A stretch of 64,000 nt of DNA from Shimia abyssi (GCF_003014475.1 NZ_PYGJ01000002.1:434001-498000), one strand, 5' to 3'; positions 26,631 to 36,383 are shown, counted from the first letter of the stretch. The notes: generated from the letters alone by a model not told the origin. Translations and numbers: made by a program.

Positions 26631-28031
26631 AATCGACTGTTCCGCTGGCCGCTCAAACGCCCACACGGTCAGTTTGCGTTCCACACCGCGGATGTCCTGA
26701 TCTTCGAACCTACGCAGTCCACTTAGACAGTCATGACCGCCTTCCGACACCACTTCGTCGTGCATGCCGTCACTGATCACCAGCCGCGCATTCAAACCAC
26801 GTGTCAGCGCCTCCAAACGCGAGGCCACGTTTACAGTGTTGCCAACAACGGCAAACTCCAACCGGTTCGCACCAATATCAGCCAGAACCGCAGGCCCGTA
26901 ATGCGCCCCGAACCCAACTCGCAACGGTATCAGCCCACGCGCAATCCGATCATTGTTCCACACATCCATCCGCTCCATCATGTCATGCACGCATTCCAGC
27001 GCATTGATCGCATCTCGCTCCGTCGGCTCCGGCGTGCCAAATGTGACCATCAACCCGTCACCCAAATACTTGTCCAGCGTGCCACCATGAGAAAACACCG
27101 CAGTTTCCATCAGAACATGAAACTCCCTCAGCGTCTCGATCACCTCTTCTGGTCGGCGCTCGGCGGCGAACTCCGTGAACCCCACGATATCGACAAACAG
27201 CACCGCAATGTCGTGGTTGCGGATTTTCTTGAGTGGTTCATCATTGGTCGACAGCGCCTCAACCACGTTTGGCGAGAAATACCTCGATAGGTTGGTCCGT
27301 TCTCGCTCCAACGCTGCATTAGAGCGCAGCAACCCGTTAAACCGACGCACCGACACCGCAAGGCTCAGCGCTACGATAAGGAACACCGCAATCTCCTGCA
27401 CTCGCAGCTCTACTCGGTAACTGTTCGGGTCAAGCAACAGCGCCATATCCGGCTGATCCGGAAAGGCACCGATCATGCCCTCGCTCAAACCCGGCAATGG
27501 CTCGACCAACCAAAGCGACAGCATTAACGCCCCAAGCCACAGCCCCGCCGTCCATGTACCAATGGCAATCACCGTGCGCCATGAATAGGCCAACGTGCCC
27601 CCCGCCAGCAGAACAAAGAAATAGATGAAGTTCTCAAATCGGTACTGCATTGCGTGTGGCCAAGTCTGCTCACTAAGCGGATTTGGCCCGACCATGCCCA
27701 ACGTCATCAGGAACAGATCGAAAAAGATCAAACCAAGCTCAAGCTTGGACTGCCCCACCTTGCCCACCCGGCGCATCAACCAACCATTTAGGCACAACAG
27801 TCCCAGAATGGCCTCGTAATACAGGACCTCGGGAAACGGCACCAGAAACAGCAGCAGCACCGCAATGACACCCATCGCAAACCACCGCACCCGCACCGCG
27901 AGCTCCAGCCCCTCGGCCTTGTGCCGTGCCAGAACAGCTTCGGTATATTGATACTCCGGGCTGTCTGTCTGCGGAAAATCTTCCTGTCGGCGTTGCTGAA
28001 ACAAAGACCTGATCGGATGCGCACGCGCCAT
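26625..28031 (-). CDS. Membrane class III adenylate/guanylate cyclase
   Basis: A 468-residue protein with an N-terminal membrane region of about six hydrophobic segments (residues roughly 45-245, for example AVLLLFLVPFPEVLYYEAILG and VALSLAVSV) and a C-terminal class III cyclase domain from about residue 285. Catalytic elements seen are AVLFVDIVGFTEF with a metal Asp, LDKYLGDGLMVTFG with Lys and the second metal Asp, and VVGNTVNVASRLE with the transition-state Asn and Arg. The short linker suggests a dimer. The start at 28031 is chosen over a TTG-type start 15 codons upstream because the ATG directly precedes a hydrophilic leader; it is not certain. The product (cAMP or cGMP) is not clear. 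Confidence 0.85.
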   Translation of the reverse strand: MARAHPIRSLFQQRRQEDFPQTDSPEYQYTEAVLARHKAEGLELAVRVRWFAMGVIAVLLLFLVPFPEVLYYEAILGLLCLNGWLMRRVGKVGQSKLELGLIFFDLFLMTLGMVGPNPLSEQTWPHAMQYRFENFIYFFVLLAGGTLAYSWRTVIAIGTWTAGLWLGALMLSLWLVEPLPGLSEGMIGAFPDQPDMALLLDPNSYRVELRVQEIAVFLIVALSLAVSVRRFNGLLRSNAALERERTNLSRYFSPNVVEALSTNDEPLKKIRNHDIAVLFVDIVGFTEFAAERRPEEVIETLREFHVLMETAVFSHGGTLDKYLGDGLMVTFGTPEPTERDAINALECVHDMMERMDVWNNDRIARGLIPLRVGFGAHYGPAVLADIGANRLEFAVVGNTVNVASRLEALTRGLNARLVISDGMHDEVVSEGGHDCLSGLRRFEDQDIRGVERKLTVWAFERPAEQSIS

Positions 28032-28094
28032 CGCTGAAAACCTTATGAGTAAACTCTTCGGTTTAGATAGTGCCACAAGGCTAATTTAAAAGGC

Positions 28095-28122
28095 AAAAAA
28101 ACCCCGCCGATGGTCGGCGGGG
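28095..28122 (-). terminator. Intrinsic terminator after ccrM
   Basis: Minus-strand stem of nine G-C-rich pairs (28122-28114 with 28110-28102) and a three-base loop, followed by seven T residues. It lies 73 bases past the ccrM stop, between it and the cyclase start. Confidence 0.92.
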
Positions 28123-28194
28123 CAAGTCGTGGTGCCTGTATTACAAGTCAGGCCACAGGCACCGGCGGTATTCTTATCTATTCCAAGCGTCGTA

Positions 28195-29349
<1,155 letters not shown>

Positions 29350-29366
29350 TTATTGAGACTAAGGAT

Positions 29367-29405
29367 GAGTCAAACACGATTCGGCGTCAATTTCTTTTTT
29401 GAATC
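29367..29405 (-). promoter_or_regulatory. Cluster of three GANTC sites upstream of ccrM
   Basis: GANTC occurs at 29367-29371, 29378-29382 and 29401-29405 within the 108-base gap between rnhB and ccrM. GANTC is expected about once in 256 bases at random. Since the adjacent product is the enzyme predicted to methylate GANTC, this would suit control of ccrM by methylation state, as known for Caulobacter. No CtrA-type TTAA-N7-TTAA box was seen. Confidence 0.55.
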
Positions 29406-29418
29406 AACAGGTTAGTTT

Positions 29419-30036
29419 TTAGCCTTGATACAAGATATTGTGTACCGGTTTGAACGAACGCCTATGATGTGGTGTTACCCCCAGATTTTGGAGCGCCGCT
29501 TTGTGGCTTTTTGACGGATAACCGGCATTCGTCTCCCAACCATAGCCCGGATATTGATTTGCAAGGTCCCTCATTATGCGATCCCGTGTGATTTTTGCCA
29601 CAATCGACGCCGCCGCAATCGAAACGGATCGCGCATCACCTTTCACAATCGCCGCTGACGGGATCTCCAAACCACGCGGGATCATGTTGCCATCGATCAG
29701 CAAATAATCCGGAACAGATTGCAGCCCCTGCACCGCCCGCTCGATCGCCAGATGGCTGGCCCGCAGGATATTGATCTCGTCTATCTCCTCGACACTGGCA
29801 TGCGCTACTGACACATCCGCCTGCGCCACAATCAGCTCGTACAAAACATCCCGCCGCTTGGCCGACAACTTTTTTGAATCATTCAGACCGTCTGGTATCT
29901 TATCAGGATCCAGCACCACCGCCGCCGCTGTCACCGGCCCCGCCAGCGGGCCACGGCCCACCTCGTCCACACCGGCAACACGGCTCGCGCCATGTCCGTA
30001 TGCGCTCAGTTCAAGGGAAAAATCAGGATAGTCCAT
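29419..30036 (-). CDS. rnhB: Ribonuclease HII
   Basis: A 205-residue enzyme that cuts RNA in RNA-DNA hybrids and at single ribonucleotides. The catalytic acid pair is in RVAGVDEVGRGPLAG, with further Asp in YLLIDGNMIP and the conserved AASIVAKITRDRIM. Length is normal. The start at 30036 (MDYPDF) is preferred because GGAGAG lies a few bases upstream and because the N-terminus then matches the family; the longer frame adds 18 residues without a ribosome site. It lies upstream of ccrM on the same strand, with about 110 bases between. Confidence 0.93.
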   Translation of the reverse strand: MDYPDFSLELSAYGHGASRVAGVDEVGRGPLAGPVTAAAVVLDPDKIPDGLNDSKKLSAKRRDVLYELIVAQADVSVAHASVEEIDEINILRASHLAIERAVQGLQSVPDYLLIDGNMIPRGLEIPSAAIVKGDARSVSIAAASIVAKITRDRIMRDLANQYPGYGWETNAGYPSKSHKAALQNLGVTPHHRRSFKPVHNILYQG

Positions 30037-30072
30037 AGTCTCTCCCAACCATGCCAGATCACACCATGCAAC

Positions 30073-30104
30073 AAAAAATCGGACGACCAAAACGGCCGCC
30101 CGAT
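30073..30104 (-). terminator. Intrinsic terminator after the small secreted protein gene
   Basis: Minus-strand stem of eleven pairs (30104-30094 with 30088-30078, two G-T), five-base loop, then a T tract (30078-30073). It follows the stop at 30141 and precedes rnhB. Confidence 0.85.
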
Positions 30105-30140
30105 CTTTGCCGCTCTAACGTCGGCACTCTGCTCGGCGAT

Positions 30141-30581
30141 TTACCGCCCGCCTACATTGTATCCGCTGCGGCGCAAGCAACCTACTTTGTAGACCGTACC
30201 AACACCGCGGCGCGTGTTCACCTTGCGGCGGCAATCCTGCGGTAGGTGACGGATCGAATAGCGTTCACGCTCAAGACAGCGCGTTCCAAAGCCCCGAATT
30301 TGCTTGCCGCGTGCGGTCACAAAGTCTCTCTTACAGTTGCGCGGCAAAACTTGCTGGCGGCGATGCGGGTTGGGCTTTTTCACTGGAATGGTCGGGCGGG
30401 CAACATAATCGTCCTTATTATTGTGATCATCGATGGCCTTGCCCACGATAAACAACGCCGTCGCTCCGATCAGGATTTTGGCGATGTCGTCCTCGCTCAG
30501 CGCATGCGCACTTGAGGCCGAAAAACCGGTGATCGCCATCGCGGTGGACAGAATTGCGGCAATAAAGGTACGTGTCTGCAT
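30141..30581 (-). CDS. Secreted basic hypothetical protein
   Basis: A 146-residue protein with a signal peptide (hydrophobic core FIAAILSTAMAITG, cleavage after AHA near residue 28), then a hydrophobic segment KILIGATALFIVGKAI and a basic, Pro-rich linker. The C-terminal 70 residues are Arg-rich and contain four Cys (in NCKRDF, RCLERE, DCRRKV and GCLRRS), which may form disulfides in the periplasm. No function is recognised. The start at 30581 was chosen because AGAGG lies nine bases upstream. It has its own terminator and is divergent from another small secreted protein gene. Confidence 0.7.
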   Translation of the reverse strand: MQTRTFIAAILSTAMAITGFSASSAHALSEDDIAKILIGATALFIVGKAIDDHNNKDDYVARPTIPVKKPNPHRRQQVLPRNCKRDFVTARGKQIRGFGTRCLERERYSIRHLPQDCRRKVNTRRGVGTVYKVGCLRRSGYNVGGR

Positions 30582-30760
30582 GGGAATAACCTCTTGAACT
30601 GAGTTGTAGTGTTGGTCCGGGCCGACTTGACCCGTCTGGATGCACCCACCATCATCCAACTCAAAAAAGTTTCACAATATCAGCCTCTTGTTATCTAATA
30701 TCAGCAACCCAAACGTGCTTCGTTATTGAATAACACGCGCATTCACGGCACAGTTTCCCC

Positions 30761-31063
30761 ATGAAACATGCCCTTCAACATATCTCCCTCCTTACTGCTC
30801 TCCTTGTGGCGCTGACCTTGCCAGTCACTGCAAACGCTGCCGATTGTTTTGCCGACTACAAGGCAAAAAAGGACAATCCCCTGCGCCTGCACTATGGTGT
30901 TGTTCAACTTCAAAATGGTTGCTCTGCGGCCTCTGCAAAATCCGAAGTCGCTGAGCGGATCAAGCGCGACGGCTGGACGTTGCTGAACGTTCTGTCCATC
31001 TTTGACGCCTCCGAACTATCGGGAAAGGACTCCAGTGCAGGACAATTCTACCTCCGTTACTGA
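30761..31063 (+). CDS. Small secreted hypothetical protein
   Basis: A 100-residue protein with a clear signal peptide (hydrophobic core LLTALLVALTLPVTA, cleavage after ANA near residue 26). The mature part has two Cys, in ADCFADYK and QNGCSAAS, and ends in GQFYLRY. I do not recognise a family with certainty. Its last 29 bases overlap the start of the membrane winged-helix gene, implying translational coupling and a shared job. A promoter would lie in the 180-base gap to the divergent secreted-protein gene. Confidence 0.7.
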   Translation: MKHALQHISLLTALLVALTLPVTANAADCFADYKAKKDNPLRLHYGVVQLQNGCSAASAKSEVAERIKRDGWTLLNVLSIFDASELSGKDSSAGQFYLRY

Positions 31064-31739
31064 CGTGCGCCGCCATGGCGGGCGCGTCGTTGCAATCGGA
31101 ATAAGTGCTATCGTCGCAATCCTCATGATCGCGACGATTGTGTTGTTGCTGACCCTGCCCGATGCCAACGCGTTCAACGAGCGGGTTGAACAGCTCTTTC
31201 TGGAAAACGATACGCTGACTGGACAGGCTGAAATCAAGCTGCTCGAAATTCTCGCGCAATCCGGCACGGCTTTTGCCGACACATTGGCCAGCTATCGCAT
31301 GGTCATTCTGGTGTTGCTTGTATTTGCCACAGGTATGATGATCGCCGCCCTGGTATTTCTGATCATGCTGGTGGCTCTCAACCGGCGAATGGCTCAAATT
31401 GAACGGTCAGGTATTCAGGTCAACTCTCTCCTGATCAGCCGCGACGAAAAAACCGTCTACCTCAATAATATGGGGTTCAAGCTGACCGACGCAGCCATGG
31501 AAACCCTCTCGGTGCTGGCCGAGGCGCGCCTTGACGACGAGATGCTGTCAGGTGTCGAAATCGAATCCGTTATCTCCGGAAAATCCGCCATCGATTGCGA
31601 AGAAGCCGCAGGCGCCACTCGGATCAAACGCCTCAGAGATTCGCTTGGCAACCAGATGGTCAGTGAGCTTTTGGTTAAGAATATCGCACGCAAGGGATAT
31701 ATGCTGGCAATCGATAAGGATGTAATCAAGGTGCTTTGA
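31035..31739 (+). CDS. Membrane-anchored protein with C-terminal winged-helix-like domain
   Basis: A 234-residue protein with two transmembrane helices, at about residues 15-38 (IGISAIVAILMIATIVLLL) and 86-110 (MVILVLLVFATGMMIAALVF), and a C-terminal domain of about 100 residues. This domain resembles an OmpR-type winged helix: a strand pair near VYLNNMGFKLTDAAMETLSVL, a basic helix RIKRLRDSLGNQMVSELL and a terminal hairpin ARKGYMLAID. It recalls ToxR/CadC-like architecture but with the DNA-binding part at the C-terminus. The start is GTG at 31035 with GGAAAGGA five bases upstream. The regulatory role is inferred. It lies between the small secreted protein and a cyclase gene. Confidence 0.65.
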   Translation: MQDNSTSVTDVRRHGGRVVAIGISAIVAILMIATIVLLLTLPDANAFNERVEQLFLENDTLTGQAEIKLLEILAQSGTAFADTLASYRMVILVLLVFATGMMIAALVFLIMLVALNRRMAQIERSGIQVNSLLISRDEKTVYLNNMGFKLTDAAMETLSVLAEARLDDEMLSGVEIESVISGKSAIDCEEAAGATRIKRLRDSLGNQMVSELLVKNIARKGYMLAIDKDVIKVL

Positions 31740-31856
31740 TCACGGCACCCACCCGTCATAAAAAAGTTACTAAGGTTTCAGCAAAACGGTTGGAATATAC
31801 GGTGGCGACGCCATATGCTGGTCTACCTCTTGGATAGATCAGAAAGGCCACCCACG

Positions 31857-33407
31857 ATGGAAGGCAGCCGTTTCGGCCCAAATGCAGGCTACGGACTCCG
31901 CATCGAACCTCTAGACACCACCGTGCGTATATTACGCGACGGTCTGGTGCTGGCCGAAAGCAATCGCGCCAAGGTGATGTACGAGACCCGGCTTGACCCG
32001 CAGATCTATGTCCCACTGGAGGACGTAAAGGTGCGCCTGTCTGATCCGGTCGATCTACAGACATTTTGCCCCTTCAAGGGCACAGCAGAGTATCGTGACA
32101 TTCATATCGACGAAACCGTGCTGGAAAATGCCGTCTGGTCCTACAATGACGCCCTTCCTGAGAGCCGCCAGATCAATGGCTTTGTCGGATTCATGCGTGG
32201 AACCTACACAGACATCGATCTTGGCGAGGCAGAGCTGCTTCCTGACGAGTCTGGCAATATCACCGGGCCCCTCGTTGACTGGCTGATGCGCGGCGCCGCA
32301 TTTATTGAGACACCAGAGAAATTCACACAGGCGCTCGCTAACAAGATGCTAGAATGCGGCATAGCCGTCTCTCGGATGAGCCTGATGATTTGGTCGCTGC
32401 ATCCTATGATCGCCGGCAAACACTATATCTGGCAAAAGGGCGAGGAAGAGATCACAACTTACACGCCCAACTATGATGTGTATGACCACCCGGCCTACAT
32501 CAACAGCCCGCTTAGCCACGTTGCAGCGGGCCAGGGCGGCATTCGCCAACGCCTGAACCTACCGGTCGACTCGATGAAGTTCCCGATTATGAAAGATCTC
32601 AAAGAAGAGGGTCACACCGACTATGTCGCCATGCCGCTGATCTTCTCAAACGGGCAAATCAACGTACTAACATTGACAAGCGACCATCCTAATGGTTTCA
32701 CAACGGCCAATCTCGGCTTGATTTTCGAGATCTCGTCTGTAATCAGCCGGTTTTACGAGGTTTTCACTCAGAAAGAGAACGCTCAGTCTTTATTGGAAAC
32801 GTATGTCGGACGTCGCACAGGTGCACGTGTTTTGGGTGGCGATATCCGACGCGGTGAAGGTGACGAGATCGACGCCGCCATCATGTTCTGTGACCTGCGC
32901 GGCTCCACCCGTCTCGAAGAAGAAATGCCACGCGACGACTATATCGCACTGCTCAACCAATTCTTCGACACGGTCTCTGACGTGGTTAACGACCATGGTG
33001 GTGAAGTGCTGAAATTCATCGGCGATGCTGTGCTTGCAGTCTTTCCCAAGGGGCAGGTCGAAGGCGAAGCGCGCACCAGTTCGCTTGCAGCCTCAAAAGA
33101 AATCGTGCTCAACCTCGCAGAAGTGGCAGAAGAAAAGCAGCTCGACTGCCAATGCTCCATTGGTATCGCTTATGGCAGTGTGACCTACGGCAATGTTGGT
33201 TCCAAAGAACGGCTCGACTTTACTGTAATTGGCCAACCCGCGAATATCGCCGCCCGCCTTGGCGACTATGGCAAGACCATAGGCCACCGGATTGTCGTTA
33301 CTGAAGATGTCGCGCGCCACGGTACTGGTACTAGATCACTGGGCTCAGTTGAATTGCGCAATGTATCAGTGCCGGTCGAGGCATTTACAGTATCGGCCAA
33401 GGACTAG
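31857..33407 (+). CDS. DUF427 domain fused to class III adenylate/guanylate cyclase
   Basis: A 516-residue soluble protein with two recognisable modules. Residues about 15-110 match DUF427: RILRDGLVLAESNRAKVMYE, QIYVPLEDV, then the signature FCPFKGTAEYRDIHID and NAVWSYNDALPE. Residues about 330-510 are a class III cyclase with AAIMFCDLRGSTRL (metal Asp), EVLKFIGDAVLAVFP (metal Asp) and FTVIGQPANIAARLGDYG (Asn and Arg). A middle region, about 130-320, looks like a GAF-type sensor but without a firm match. No membrane segment is visible. The start at 31857 (MEGSRFG) has AAAGG upstream; an upstream ATG would add 14 residues. Convergent with rppH. Confidence 0.85.
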   Translation: MEGSRFGPNAGYGLRIEPLDTTVRILRDGLVLAESNRAKVMYETRLDPQIYVPLEDVKVRLSDPVDLQTFCPFKGTAEYRDIHIDETVLENAVWSYNDALPESRQINGFVGFMRGTYTDIDLGEAELLPDESGNITGPLVDWLMRGAAFIETPEKFTQALANKMLECGIAVSRMSLMIWSLHPMIAGKHYIWQKGEEEITTYTPNYDVYDHPAYINSPLSHVAAGQGGIRQRLNLPVDSMKFPIMKDLKEEGHTDYVAMPLIFSNGQINVLTLTSDHPNGFTTANLGLIFEISSVISRFYEVFTQKENAQSLLETYVGRRTGARVLGGDIRRGEGDEIDAAIMFCDLRGSTRLEEEMPRDDYIALLNQFFDTVSDVVNDHGGEVLKFIGDAVLAVFPKGQVEGEARTSSLAASKEIVLNLAEVAEEKQLDCQCSIGIAYGSVTYGNVGSKERLDFTVIGQPANIAARLGDYGKTIGHRIVVTEDVARHGTGTRSLGSVELRNVSVPVEAFTVSAKD

Positions 33408-33417
33408 GTGCAAAGCG

Positions 33418-33900
33418 TTAGATCTTGGCTTCAAACGCCGCCACAACCTGTTCATAAACGGCACGTTTGAACGGCACGATATTATCGACCAGCTCCTTCA
33501 CTGGTAACCAGCGCCATTCCGAAAACTCGGGGTGGTCGCCATCAATGCGAACCTGCGTATCGTCGCCGTGAAACCGCAGCAAAAACCACTTCTGCTCCTG
33601 CCCTTTGTATCGGCCCTTCCAGATGCGCGGCACGATGTCGTGAGGCAAATCATAGGCAATCCAACCTTCGCTCTCACCTTCCACCGTCACCAATTCGCGC
33701 GATACTCCGGTTTCTTCTTCCAGCTCACGCAGCGCTGCTTCTCGGGCACTTTCACCTTTGTCAATTCCGCCCTGAGGCATCTGCCAAGCGGCGACTTCGC
33801 TGTCCAGCCGTTGCCCAACAAAAGCATGCCCATCGCCATTGACCAGCATCACGCCCACATTGCGACGATAGGGTAGCTTCGTGATCTCTTCCGGTGTCAT
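33418..33900 (-). CDS. rppH: RNA pyrophosphohydrolase
   Basis: A 160-residue NUDIX hydrolase that removes pyrophosphate from mRNA 5' ends and so starts decay. The NUDIX box is [22 protein letters not shown] (residues about 42-63, read in parts), and [13 protein letters not shown] and the W-x-Q-Q-like AWQMPQ are family marks. The start at 33900 was chosen since it begins the LPYRRNVG region, as in the family; the longer upstream frame is low-complexity and not conserved-looking. Convergent with the DUF427-cyclase gene, 11 bases apart. Confidence 0.93.
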   Translation of the reverse strand: MTPEEITKLPYRRNVGVMLVNGDGHAFVGQRLDSEVAAWQMPQGGIDKGESAREAALRELEEETGVSRELVTVEGESEGWIAYDLPHDIVPRIWKGRYKGQEQKWFLLRFHGDDTQVRIDGDHPEFSEWRWLPVKELVDNIVPFKRAVYEQVVAAFEAKI

Positions 33901-34301
33901 GTCAGTACTCCTCTGCACGCTATCTGTTCCTACCGACGCCCCTTGCTGCACGCAACACTTCGCTGCCGTCAATGTTTCAGACCTGCTCGGAGGGGCTAAG
34001 GGGGTGACCTCGGCGTTCGCAAAAAAACGCCCACCGGGCGCAACCCATTGAAATGAATGATGCAGGTAAAAACCGTTAAAGCTCGAAGCGCAATGGCCGC
34101 TTTGAGCCCAAAGGGACAAGCGAGGTGATAGGCACGAACAGGAGGACAGGGCGAAAAGCGGGACACATGATCTGTGACAACGCACAAGACTTGCATGGTA
34201 GTAAAATGCAGATGTGACGCCACAGCAACGTCACCGTCCTAAGTGGACATTTTAGTGACCTGTGCACATATCTTTCTTTGAAAGTACAAAGGAACAATCC
34301 G
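33901..34301. other. 401-base intergenic region upstream of the DUF1254 pair
   Basis: No gene recognised. It holds a weak minus-strand hairpin (34040-34028, five pairs, three-base loop) followed by seven T, which could end a transcript, and it must contain the rppH promoter and the promoter of the DUF1254 pair. A plus-strand ribosome site AAAGGA precedes the start at 34302. Confidence 0.45.
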
Positions 34302-35369
34302 ATGCCTAAAAAACTTTCCCAGTCCGCGCGGGGTGTTACAGCTTTTTGCGTCGCTGCCTTGGTCTCAGGTGGCGCGATGGCAGAATCTACAAGCGCCACG
34401 CTTGACGCCCTTGTCGACAGCCAGGAAATCCCGGTTACGGTCGATAACTTTACCCGTGCCGCGACGGATGCAGAGCTGGACAAATACGTCTCATTGGCTG
34501 GTGGGGTGAACAAATTCTTCCATTTCCGCACACCGACCCCGGTAGAAAACCAGCCGACGATCCGCATGAACCGAGACACGCTCTACAGCACAGCTGTTGT
34601 CGACATCAGCAAAGGTGCGACCCTGACGCTGCCCGAGGTGGGCGAGCGCTATATGACCGCGATGATTGTGAACCAGGATCACTATATCAACGAAGTCATT
34701 TTCGGCGGCGGCACCTATACGCTGGACACGAAGACATTCGACACCCCTTATGTCATCGTGTTCATGCGCATTCTGGTGGACGCGTCTGATCCGGACGACG
34801 TCGCCGCCGTGAATGCAATTCAGGATGCGATGTCGATCGAGGCGGCGTCGTCCAACCCCTTCATCGCTCCGGATTACAATGAAAGGGATCTGGAGGACTT
34901 GATCTCAGAGACCCTGAGATTGGGTCGATTTGCACCTGATGCAACACGCGCCTTTGGTGCCAAGTCTGCGGTTGATCCCGTGCGCCATTTCATCGGCACG
35001 GCGGCCGGCTGGGGTGGCTTGCCGGAAACCGAGGCCTTCTATGTAAGTGTCGAACCAAACCTGCCCGTCGGATCCTTCAAGATCGACGTCCCGGCAGACG
35101 TGCCGGTTGGGGCATTCTGGTCTGTCAGTCTCTATAATGCGGCTGGTTTCTTTGAGGAGAACGCGAGCGATGCTTACAGCGTCAACTCGATCACCGGAAC
35201 ACCCAACGATGACGGCAGCATGACGGTACATCTGGGCGGGTGCGACACGGGTGCGGTCAACTGTCTGCCGATCATGGACGGGTGGAACTATACCGTGCGG
35301 CTTTATCGTCCGGGCCCCGAAGTCCTGGATGGCAGCTGGACGTTTCCTGCTGCCCAACAAGTGAATTAA
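34302..35369 (+). CDS. DUF1254/DUF1214 domain secreted protein, copy A
   Basis: A 355-residue protein with a signal peptide (MPKKLSQSARGV... cleavage after AMA near residue 28). The N-terminal half matches DUF1254 (VNKFFHFRTPTPVENQPTIRMNRDTLYSTAVVD, read in parts, and LPEVGERYMTAMIVNQDHY) and the C-terminal half matches DUF1214 (AFWSVSLYNAAGFFEENA, GCDTGAVNCLPIMDGWNYTVRLYRP). Such proteins occur in many proteobacteria with no assigned reaction; a periplasmic hydrolase or binding role has been suggested. Start at 34302 with AAAGGA eight bases upstream. The next gene, 18 bases on, is a paralog. Confidence 0.88.
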   Translation: MPKKLSQSARGVTAFCVAALVSGGAMAESTSATLDALVDSQEIPVTVDNFTRAATDAELDKYVSLAGGVNKFFHFRTPTPVENQPTIRMNRDTLYSTAVVDISKGATLTLPEVGERYMTAMIVNQDHYINEVIFGGGTYTLDTKTFDTPYVIVFMRILVDASDPDDVAAVNAIQDAMSIEAASSNPFIAPDYNERDLEDLISETLRLGRFAPDATRAFGAKSAVDPVRHFIGTAAGWGGLPETEAFYVSVEPNLPVGSFKIDVPADVPVGAFWSVSLYNAAGFFEENASDAYSVNSITGTPNDDGSMTVHLGGCDTGAVNCLPIMDGWNYTVRLYRPGPEVLDGSWTFPAAQQVN

Positions 35370-35387
35370 CCAAAAAGGGAACATGCA

Positions 35388-36383
35388 ATGAAAACACTGC
35401 TGGCGGTCGCCTTGTGTGCGCCGACGTTGATTTTGGCCGAAAACGTCACTGTCGATAACTTTGTACGCGCCGAGTCGAATTTCAATATCCTGAGCAACAT
35501 GAAGACCTTTGGCTTTAGCGTGGGCGAGCTTCATCACCTGCGCGAACCAACGACCACCGAAGACCAGCCAACCATCCGGATGAACCAGGATACCCTGTAT
35601 TCCGGGCTTGTGGCGGACCTGTCAAAGCCTGTGGAGATCACGCTGCCTGACCTCGGTGGGCGGTATCAGTCCCTGCATTTGGTCAATCAGGATCACTATA
35701 TGTTCGCTGAGGCCCAACCTGGAACCTACAGGCTGACCGAAGAGGAGGTCGGCACCCGCTTTGCTCTCGTGGCCTTCCGCACATTCGTTGACGTCACCAA
35801 CCCTGACGACATCGCAAAGGCCCATGCTGCACAGGACGCCATCATGACACGCGGCGGCGGCACAGGACCATACGAGTCGCCGGATTGGAATCTGGATAAC
35901 CTAGGTGTGGCGCGCAAGGCGCTGAGTGATGTCGCGGTACTTGGCTTTGATTCAAGATATGCGTTTGGCACCAAAGACGAGACACGGCCCATTGACCACC
36001 TTGTCGGCGCTGCTGCGGGTTGGGGCGGTCTGCCGTTCACTGCAGCGTCTTATGTCATTGACAGCGTTTCCGATAATGATGGCGAAACCCCGCATTCTGT
36101 GACCGTCAAGGAAGTGCCGGTGGAAGCGTTCTGGTCCATCACCATCTACAATGCCGACGGCTATCTGGAACCCAATGATATGGGTGTGAACAGTTACAAC
36201 AACTTCACTGCGACACCAGACGATGATGGGGCTTACCCGATCCATTTTGGTGGCTGTGACGTTGGCCGCGTCAACTGCATCCCGGTCTCGCCCGGCTGGA
36301 ACTACACAGTCCGCCTGTACGAACCCCGTGCCGAAATTCTGGATGGGAGTTGGACCTTCCCAGTTTTTGAGGCCGTGAATTGA
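35388..36383 (+). CDS. DUF1254/DUF1214 domain secreted protein, copy B
   Basis: A 331-residue paralog of the preceding gene, with a short signal peptide (MKTLLAVALCAPTLILAE). Shared blocks are QPTIRMNQDTLYSGLV, LVNQDHYMF, AAAGWGGLPFTA, EAFWSITIYNADGYL and DVGRVNCIPVSPGWNYTVRL. It is shorter at the N-terminus and diverges strongly elsewhere, so the duplication is not recent. The two genes are 18 bases apart and presumably co-transcribed. A function is not known for the family. The 225 bases after it up to ctpA hold nothing I recognise. Confidence 0.88.
   Translation: MKTLLAVALCAPTLILAENVTVDNFVRAESNFNILSNMKTFGFSVGELHHLREPTTTEDQPTIRMNQDTLYSGLVADLSKPVEITLPDLGGRYQSLHLVNQDHYMFAEAQPGTYRLTEEEVGTRFALVAFRTFVDVTNPDDIAKAHAAQDAIMTRGGGTGPYESPDWNLDNLGVARKALSDVAVLGFDSRYAFGTKDETRPIDHLVGAAAGWGGLPFTAASYVIDSVSDNDGETPHSVTVKEVPVEAFWSITIYNADGYLEPNDMGVNSYNNFTATPDDDGAYPIHFGGCDVGRVNCIPVSPGWNYTVRLYEPRAEILDGSWTFPVFEAVN

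Noticed and set aside
34020..34040. Minus-strand hairpin with seven T in the gap before the DUF1254 pair
   Set aside because: Stem has only five pairs with a three-base loop and no gene upstream that it would serve, so it is mentioned only as weak in the gap entry.
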